Positions 1 through 6,400 of a DNA stretch of 64,000 nt are shown here, piece by piece. The first letter of the stretch is position 1. The number at the start of each line of letters is the position of its first letter. Below the pieces are notes generated by a model, which worked only from the letters and a program-made list of their open reading frames with translations, made no database searches and was not told the origin of the DNA. The position numbers and the translations under genes are program-made. The stretch lies in the NCBI RefSeq assembly GCF_041395345.1, contig NZ_JAWLAR010000001.1, positions 310,001-374,000 on the forward strand, written 5' to 3'. Source of the DNA: Dokdonella sp041395345. Lineage in GTDB: Bacteria; Pseudomonadota; Gammaproteobacteria; Xanthomonadales; Rhodanobacteraceae.

Positions 1-1
1 C

Positions 2-1198
2 ACCCTCATCATGCACGGTGGCAACTATCCGTTGACCAGCTTTTTCCAGCTGAGTCTGAATGGCACCGCGCAGCTTCCGATCACGATCCGGGCCGCGGTC
101 GGCGAGCAGCCGGTCATCGAATACGTCGGCAGCGGCCAGAACATCGTCAATGTCAGCAACTCGTCCTTCCTTACCTTCGATGGCATCGAGTTTACCGGCG
201 GCTCGCGCGGCATTCGCCTGACCGCCTCCTCGGACATCACGATTCGCAATTGCCATGTGCACCACACTGCCGCCAACGCGATCAGTGCCAACGACATCGG
301 CAGCGTCTATGCGCGCCTGACCATCGTGCACAACGAGATTGACCATGCCGGGGGTACTGCCGAGGGTCTCTATCTCGGCTGCAACAACGACGAGTGCCGA
401 ATCCACGATTCGCTGATCGCGAACAACTACATTCATCATCTCAACGATCCTGGTGTGACCCAGGGCGATGGCATCGAGATCAAGGCTGGAAGCTACGCCA
501 ACATCGTGCGCGACAACGTCATCCACGACACCCGCTATCCAGGCATCACCCTCTACCACACCCATGGCAACGGCGCGCCGAACCTGATCGAACGCAATCT
601 GGTCTGGAACAGCGGTGACAACGGCATCCAGGTCACGGCCGACGCCATCGTGCGCAACAACATCGTGCTCGGCGCGGCAGCTCATGGCATCGGTATTCAC
701 GGCTCCCAGGGCGGCACGGTGGGCAATCTCGAAATCGTCAACAACACCGTACTCAAGGCCAGCGGCGATGCCATCCACATCAACGACGTCAGCGGCAGCG
801 TGTTGATCGCCAACAACGCCCTGTATGCGCAGAGCGGTCGTGCCGTTTACGCGGACGGCACGACCAGCCTGGTCACGATGCTGGCGAATGCCGGAACAGG
901 CGGCCTGAGCGGTGTCAGTACGGGATTCAATGCGGGTGGAAACATCGCCACGAACTTTGCATCGGCCAACTATTCGGGCGCACCACCGATGGATCTGGTG
1001 CCGACAATCGGGCTGCTGGTCGGCTCCGCCGATGCGACAACGATCGCGCAGGATGACTTCAACGCCCTGTCGCGCAGCCCGCAAGCGGACGTCGGTGCCT
1101 ATCGCAGCAATCCGGCAGGCAATCCCGGCTGGGTGCTGCAGGCCGGATTCAAGGAAACGTCATTCCTGTTCGCGGATGGATTTGATCCGGCACCCTGA
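2..1198 (+). CDS. Exported right-handed parallel beta-helix protein, 5' truncated
   Basis: The reading frame is open from the window edge, so the true start and signal peptide lie upstream; the first Met (position 11) is probably internal. The protein is rich in beta-helix rungs with short Asn/Gly-rich turns (for example repeated 'NNxV/I' and 'IxNN' segments) characteristic of pectate-lyase-like/NosD right-handed beta-helices. These are usually extracellular polysaccharide-binding or -cleaving proteins; no catalytic residues could be assigned. It ends in LFADGFD followed by PAP, a tail shared with three other exported proteins in this window (near 9.3, 10.4 and 57.4 kb). An M20 peptidase follows 59 bp downstream on the same strand. 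Fold assignment is fairly sure; function is unknown. Confidence 0.75.
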   Translation, partial: TLIMHGGNYPLTSFFQLSLNGTAQLPITIRAAVGEQPVIEYVGSGQNIVNVSNSSFLTFDGIEFTGGSRGIRLTASSDITIRNCHVHHTAANAISANDIGSVYARLTIVHNEIDHAGGTAEGLYLGCNNDECRIHDSLIANNYIHHLNDPGVTQGDGIEIKAGSYANIVRDNVIHDTRYPGITLYHTHGNGAPNLIERNLVWNSGDNGIQVTADAIVRNNIVLGAAAHGIGIHGSQGGTVGNLEIVNNTVLKASGDAIHINDVSGSVLIANNALYAQSGRAVYADGTTSLVTMLANAGTGGLSGVSTGFNAGGNIATNFASANYSGAPPMDLVPTIGLLVGSADATTIAQDDFNALSRSPQADVGAYRSNPAGNPGWVLQAGFKETSFLFADGFDPAP

Positions 1199-1257
1199 AA
1201 CTTCGGCTGCGCGTATATTGAGCGCGCCGGATAACCGGCGCCGGAGCGCACGCCTGC

Positions 1258-2649
1258 ATGAAATTCCCGATCTCATTCCTGCTGCTGGCAATGTTTGTCG
1301 CCGAGTCCAGCGCTGCGCCGGTTGACCCGGAGACCCGCGCCGAGGCGCGTGATCTTCTTGCAAGATCGATCGCCTTCAAGACCTCCGAAGGTCTCGGCCA
1401 GGTACCGGCCTACGCGTCGTTCCTCGCAGAGAAGCTGCAGGCCGGCGGCATTCCCGCAGAGGACATCCGGATCTTACCGGTCGGCGAGACGGCATCACTG
1501 GTGGTGCGCTATCGCGGTGATGGAAGTGGCGGCAAGCCGATCCTGCTGCTTGCACACATGGACGTGGTGACGGCCAATCCGGCCGACTGGAAACGCGATC
1601 CGTTCACCCTGATCGAAGAGAACGGATATTTTTTCGGTCGCGGCACCTCGGATATCAAGGCGGACGCGTCCCTGATCGTGGCCACGTTCCTGCGTCTGAA
1701 GCGCGAAGGCTTCGTGCCTGACCGCGACTTGATCATCGTCTTTACCGGTGACGAAGAATCCGATCAGTTGACGACGCGCGATCTGGTCGACAATCACCGT
1801 GATCTGATCGATGCCGAATTCGCGCTTAATGCCGATGGCGGTGGTGGCGTGCTCGATGAAGAAACCGGCAAGGCGCGCATCTACTACCTGCAGGGCGCCG
1901 AGAAGACCTCCGCGACCTATGCGATCACCGCAACCAACCCGGGCGGCCACAGCTCCGAGCCGCGCGTCGAAAACGCGATCTACGATCTGGCCGACGCGCT
2001 GAAGTCCTTGCAGGCATTCCGCTTTCCGGTGCAGTCGAACGAATGGACCCTGGCCAGTCTGGCGGCGGCCGGTGCGGCAACACCGGGACCCCTCGGTGAG
2101 GCGATGACACGTTTCGCAGCGGATCCGACCGACAAGGCCGCAGCCGACCTGCTGGCGACGGAGCCCTCTTACGTCGGGCGCACGCGAACCACCTGCATCG
2201 CGACCATGCTCAAGGGCGGACATGCCGAAAACGCGCTGCCGCAATCGGCCACGGCCACGGTCAATTGCCGCATCTTCCCCGGCACCACGATCGAATCGGT
2301 CCAGGCCGAGGTGCAGCGCGTGGTCGGCGACAAGCTCGACGTGCAGATTGCCGAACGCACCATGGATGCCAAGGCCTCGCCCTTGCGAGAGGATATCCAG
2401 TCCGCCGTCTCCCGGGCCGTGCACGCCAGCCACCCGGGTACGCCCGTCGTTCCGGACCAGGCCTCCTACTACACCGACGGCACGATTTTCCGCGCCGCGG
2501 GCATACCGACCTATGGCGTCAGCAGCAACTTCATGAAGGATAGCGACAGCTTCGCCCATGGCCTTGACGAACGGCTGCCGGTGGATGCCTTCTACAACGG
2601 TCTCGAGCACTGGTACGTGCTGATTCAGTCGCTGGCTGGGGGGCAGTAG
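1258..2649 (+). CDS. Exported M20 family metallopeptidase
   Basis: 463 aa. Residues 1-20 form a signal peptide ending SSAA, so the enzyme acts outside the cytoplasm. M20 landmarks are present: first metal-ligand motif LLLAHMDVV (H100, D102), the bridging-ligand region GRGTSDIK (D132) and the general-base motif GDEES (E166/E167), followed by the dimerisation (lid) domain with NPGGHSSEP. M20 enzymes are di-zinc amino- or carboxypeptidases and deacylases; the length and motif order fit the M20/M25/M40 dipeptidase/carboxypeptidase branch. The exact substrate cannot be read from sequence. The gene is probably monocistronic: 59 bp from the upstream gene and followed by a repeat-bearing intergenic region. 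Confidence 0.92.
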   Translation: MKFPISFLLLAMFVAESSAAPVDPETRAEARDLLARSIAFKTSEGLGQVPAYASFLAEKLQAGGIPAEDIRILPVGETASLVVRYRGDGSGGKPILLLAHMDVVTANPADWKRDPFTLIEENGYFFGRGTSDIKADASLIVATFLRLKREGFVPDRDLIIVFTGDEESDQLTTRDLVDNHRDLIDAEFALNADGGGGVLDEETGKARIYYLQGAEKTSATYAITATNPGGHSSEPRVENAIYDLADALKSLQAFRFPVQSNEWTLASLAAAGAATPGPLGEAMTRFAADPTDKAAADLLATEPSYVGRTRTTCIATMLKGGHAENALPQSATATVNCRIFPGTTIESVQAEVQRVVGDKLDVQIAERTMDAKASPLREDIQSAVSRAVHASHPGTPVVPDQASYYTDGTIFRAAGIPTYGVSSNFMKDSDSFAHGLDERLPVDAFYNGLEHWYVLIQSLAGGQ

Positions 2650-2720
2650 GCGGGGTATTGGTTCGAGCAGAAATTTGCGTGGCTTGTTGTTGGAAAGCCG
2701 CGATGCTGAATGGTGCCGCC

Positions 2721-2746
2721 GTAGGAAACGGCTTCAGCCGCGATGC
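2721..2746 (+). repeat. GTAG-headed REP-like element, left copy
   Basis: Starts GTAGGA, has the GC-rich stem CGGCT-tc-AGCCG and ends CGATGC. It matches, in reverse complement, the element at 2915-2940 except for one base on the left of the stem. GTAG-headed REPs are known in Stenotrophomonas/Pseudomonas relatives as substrates of RAYT transposases; no RAYT gene is in the window. Confidence 0.75.
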
Positions 2747-2914
2747 AATTTTGCATTGTGGCGAGGAGCGTCAGGCATGAATTTCACACCGAATAGCCGA
2801 TCATGACCTGGGCCTCGATGGCTCGGCACGAATTGCCGCTTCGTTGTTGGATAGACCAGCCACTCGGCTTCGAAAGCTGATGCGACGATTTTCTTGTGTT
2901 GATCAGGAGCAGGA

Positions 2915-2940
2915 GCATCGCGGCTGAAGCCGCTTCCTAC
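2915..2940 (-). repeat. GTAG-headed REP-like element, right (inverted) copy
   Basis: Reverse complement reads GTAGGAA, stem GCGGCT-tc-AGCCGC, then GATGC. It forms an inverted pair with 2721-2746, 168 bp apart, in the same layout as the pair at 47936-48056 but with a different stem sequence. Confidence 0.75.
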
Positions 2941-2988
2941 GGGCGGGCGCGGGCTTCGATCGGGTGCCTGTTGTTTCTTCCTAGTTGG

Positions 2989-5900
2989 CTATTCGACAAC
3001 CGGATCGCGTTTCGCATCGATGCTCCGGCACACCCGATTGCGTCCCTCGTGCTTGGCCCGGTACAGGGCCGAGTCGGTTTCGCGCAGCAGGTCGGCGGCA
3101 TGGTCGCCGGGCGCCGGCACCCGGCTCATGACGCCTGCACTGATGGTGATGGTCTGGCTGTCGTTGCCCAGGGTGCGAGGCGGCAGGGCCTCGACCAGGG
3201 CGCGCATGCGTTCGGCGCAGCGCGCAACGAGGTCGATGCTCGCATCCACCATCAGACAGGCGAATTCCTCGCCGCCAAAACGCGCGACCAGATCCTGCTC
3301 GCGCGTGACGCTGGCGAGTGCCTGGGCGACGGCGCGCAGGGCGACGTCACCGGCCAGATGGCCGTGGCGATCGTTGTAGTCCTTGAAATGGTCCACATCG
3401 ATGACGATCAGGCCGATCGGCAACCCCCTGGTCACTGCGCGTTCGATTGCCGCGTCTGCGGCCTCCATCAGGCGACGGCGATTGGCGACGCCGGTCAGGG
3501 GATCCTGGTAGGACAGCTCGGTCAGTCGCTCATTTGCAGAACGGATTTCCAGGGTGCGGCGCGCAACCTCGCGTTTCAGATGGCGCTGGCGGGCACGCAA
3601 CCCGCGATTGTAGAGAAGGACCAGACCGGAAGCGGCAGCGAGCACGAGCAGCACGAACAGCAGACGAACCCAGGGCAACTCCCACCAGTGGGCCTTCACG
3701 GAAAAATGCAGGGTCCGTGGCGAGCTCGGAATGCCTGCATAGTCGCGTGCCTCGACCTTTAGTGCGTATGAGCCCGGAGCCAGTGCGGAATAGCGTCGCT
3801 GGTGTTCCTCGGTCCAAGCACCGGGCCCGTCATCGTGTCCGACCAGCTCGGTGCGGAAAGTGGAATCCTGTTCGCGTATGCCGGACAGGAGCGTGAATCC
3901 GATCATCAGGTCGCGAGTGCCCGCAGGCAGATCCAGCGCGGTACTCCCTTCGGGGTCGATCGTCCTGCCGTCGACGATCATTTCGCTGAAGTGCAGGGGC
4001 TTGGGTACGGCATGTCCCGGCGCGGCGACGATCTCCGGGTCGAACATGCTCAAGCCACCCAGCGTGCCGACCCAGTACCTGTCATTCGCATCGATGACCT
4101 GCGTGTTCGTGTTGCACTCATCGTGGACCAGGCCATCGCGACGGCGAAAGACGCGTTCGGAATATCCCGGTCCGTCCGACTTCGGCGTCAGCAGTTGCAC
4201 GCCGTTGTTGGTGCAGACATAGATTCGGCCACGACTGTCCTCAAGCACGGAGTAGACGGTCGGATCGGGTGGTGCAGGTACCGCGTCGTCCTTGATCATC
4301 ACCGGGTTCCGCGGATCATCGATGGCCAGTCGCACGACGCCATTTCGATTGCTGCTCGCCCACAGCGTGGCGCCTGCATCCGTCCGGGTTACGGTGACCC
4401 CGCGAAAGCCGTCTTCGGGCAGGCCCTTGATGCCCGTCAGCGGCGTCCATTCGCTGCCATCAAAACGCGCCAGTCCCTGCTGACCGGCTGCCCAGATCCA
4501 GGAACGGCCGTGGGCATCCACCTGCTGGCCGAGGTTGACCACACTCCACGGCTTGCCTGCGTCGCCAATCGGGAAGTTCGTCCAATCGCCATTGCGAAAT
4601 CGATAGACGCCACTGCGCAGCGTTGCAAACCAGAGTTCGGTCTTTCCCTGGAAAACTCGCGAGAGGGCATGGGTGGCGATGTCTTCACCCCTCTGCTGCC
4701 ACGGCACTGGCAATGGCGTGAACTCCAGATCGTCGCTGACGCGAAGCAATGCGCCGTCATTGAGGCTCAGCAATCGCCAACGGGTGCCATCGGGTCCGGC
4801 GAGATTCCAGATTTGACGCACGCCTTCATCCGGCAACGTGCCATTGGCGCGCGTGAAGTATTGCCACTCGCCATCCTGGAGCAGTCCCAGGCCCTGTTTT
4901 GAAGTGCCGACCCAGACCCGCTGCCCGCCCTTTCCATCGTCTTCGGGCAGGACGCTGAAGATGCCGTTCTCGCGCGCGCCGAGCAGGGATACGGTTTGCC
5001 ATTGTGTGTCGGCCAGGGCCGCCCGCGCGATTCCGCGCTCGGTCGCCAGCCAGAGCAGATCGGTGCCATCCATGCTCCGTTGCAGCTTGATGCCGCGCAC
5101 GGCGTCGGACGGCAGACCGTGGCGGCGATCGAAGACCGCGACCTCGTCATCAATCACGCGCAACAGGCCGGCACGCGACGCCAGCCAGACAGCGTTCTTT
5201 CCACTGGACATTCGGGTTGCCACGGCCGAGTAGATCGCTTCGGTCGGCAATTCACCGCTGGCGGCCCGCCAGACCCGGATACCGTCTTCACGAATCCGGT
5301 AGAGGCCATCGCCATAGGTCAGCAGCCACAACTCCTCGACGCCCTGGTTGACCGTACGCATCAGGTCGGTCGAATGCAGCTCGGGCTGGTCCAACAGCTC
5401 GAAGCGCTGCCAGGGCCGGGTGATGCCGGTGTTGTCGATGTCCCGATACCAGAGCCCGTCAGCAGTGGCTGCCATCCATTGCCGGGGTCCACCGAACAGC
5501 GTATCGGTTTGCGCGATGCTGGCGGTCGGTCCCTGTCGTACCGAAGCATTGCCCGGGTCCGCAGTCCAGGTCGTGTAGTCGGCGTCCTGCTTCCAGAAGC
5601 CGTCATCCAGACCGACCCAGAGCTGCGAGCGGTCGTCGGCGGTCCGGGTTTCGGAGAAGCGCTGGTGGAACCTGCTCTCCGAAGGTTGCAGTGCCCAGCG
5701 TTCGCCATCGTAGCTGGCCAGGCCCTCGCGTTCGAAAATGGCCCAGAGCGTCCCCTCAGCGTCTGCCTGCATGTCGCGAACCAGACTGTGCGCTTCCGGG
5801 AATGGCCATGCGGTCCAGCGGTAGCCGTCGAAGCGTGCCAGTGACGAAGCCGAACCGGCCCAGACAAAGCCCTTCCGGTCAAAGCCCACGGTGCTCCATA

Positions 5901-6051
5901 TTTCGTCCGACAAGCCTTCGCGCGAGGAGAACACGGTAAACGTCGGTGCACCCTCGTCGGCCAGGTCGAGGGCAGAAATCGCGCGCTCGGCCGCGTGCGT
6001 CGCAGTCGAGGAAACGAACGACAAGAGCAAGGACAAGAACAGGCAGCGCAT
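2989..6051 (-). CDS. Periplasmic beta-propeller sensor diguanylate cyclase (Reg_prop - Y_Y_Y - TM - GGDEF)
   Basis: 1020 aa from the chosen ATG at 6051, which begins a clear signal peptide (MRCLFLSLLLSFVSS); the frame stays open further upstream but without that feature. Order: signal peptide, long two-component-regulator-type propeller with repeated W-x-A/G and 'G-L-x-R/F' blades, a Y_Y_Y domain with the motif YALKVEARDYAG, one membrane segment at about 792-815, a coiled linker and a GGDEF domain. The cyclase shows DPLTG (about 850), active-site GGEEF (926-930) and an intact inhibitory RxxD site (R917-D920) five residues upstream. It should make c-di-GMP in response to a periplasmic ligand, with product feedback. 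The hybrid histidine kinases of this class carry the same sensor; here the output is c-di-GMP. Ligand unknown. Confidence 0.92.
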   Translation of the reverse strand: MRCLFLSLLLSFVSSTATHAAERAISALDLADEGAPTFTVFSSREGLSDEIWSTVGFDRKGFVWAGSASSLARFDGYRWTAWPFPEAHSLVRDMQADAEGTLWAIFEREGLASYDGERWALQPSESRFHQRFSETRTADDRSQLWVGLDDGFWKQDADYTTWTADPGNASVRQGPTASIAQTDTLFGGPRQWMAATADGLWYRDIDNTGITRPWQRFELLDQPELHSTDLMRTVNQGVEELWLLTYGDGLYRIREDGIRVWRAASGELPTEAIYSAVATRMSSGKNAVWLASRAGLLRVIDDEVAVFDRRHGLPSDAVRGIKLQRSMDGTDLLWLATERGIARAALADTQWQTVSLLGARENGIFSVLPEDDGKGGQRVWVGTSKQGLGLLQDGEWQYFTRANGTLPDEGVRQIWNLAGPDGTRWRLLSLNDGALLRVSDDLEFTPLPVPWQQRGEDIATHALSRVFQGKTELWFATLRSGVYRFRNGDWTNFPIGDAGKPWSVVNLGQQVDAHGRSWIWAAGQQGLARFDGSEWTPLTGIKGLPEDGFRGVTVTRTDAGATLWASSNRNGVVRLAIDDPRNPVMIKDDAVPAPPDPTVYSVLEDSRGRIYVCTNNGVQLLTPKSDGPGYSERVFRRRDGLVHDECNTNTQVIDANDRYWVGTLGGLSMFDPEIVAAPGHAVPKPLHFSEMIVDGRTIDPEGSTALDLPAGTRDLMIGFTLLSGIREQDSTFRTELVGHDDGPGAWTEEHQRRYSALAPGSYALKVEARDYAGIPSSPRTLHFSVKAHWWELPWVRLLFVLLVLAAASGLVLLYNRGLRARQRHLKREVARRTLEIRSANERLTELSYQDPLTGVANRRRLMEAADAAIERAVTRGLPIGLIVIDVDHFKDYNDRHGHLAGDVALRAVAQALASVTREQDLVARFGGEEFACLMVDASIDLVARCAERMRALVEALPPRTLGNDSQTITISAGVMSRVPAPGDHAADLLRETDSALYRAKHEGRNRVCRSIDAKRDPVVE

Positions 6052-6400
6052 GCGCAAGTAGCTGAAATCCGGTAGTCGGGCAGGAGTGCCCGTTGAGTGA
6101 TCTGCTCCCTGCTGGCGGAACAGGGGGTGTGGATGGGGCACAAGCTGCAAGAACCGTGCCCCACGCCCCGCACTGACAGGCGTATCGCCTGGCCCAGGTC
6201 CGCTTTTCAGCCGGGAGCCCGTCTCGGATGTCTCGCTGGAGCAAACCGTGCGCAGGATCACGATAGCAGGGCATGGGCCTGCGCAGACTTGAATGCCCGC
6301 CGGGCCGGTCGATGAATTGAATCGCCAATTCCCGCAACGGTTGAGCGAAAGCGAGCGAGGCTGGGGCTGACCGGGCCCGGCCACCATGGAGAAACTGAGG
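6052..6400. other. Divergent intergenic region between diguanylate cyclase and HzsA-related gene
   Basis: About 350 bp that must hold promoters for both divergent genes. I could not assign convincing -35/-10 boxes; frames that run through it lack signal peptides or family features. Confidence 0.5.

Larger units (their letters stand above)
2650..2988. other. Intergenic region carrying an inverted pair of REP-like palindromes
   Basis: No credible gene. It lies between the convergent M20 peptidase and the diguanylate cyclase genes and holds two GTAG-headed palindromic elements in opposite orientation (2721-2746 and 2915-2940). Confidence 0.7.

Noticed and set aside
1495..2610. 371-codon open frame on the minus strand
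   Set aside because: Antisense shadow of the M20 peptidase gene; GC-rich codon use opens the opposite frame. No start-site support or protein family features.
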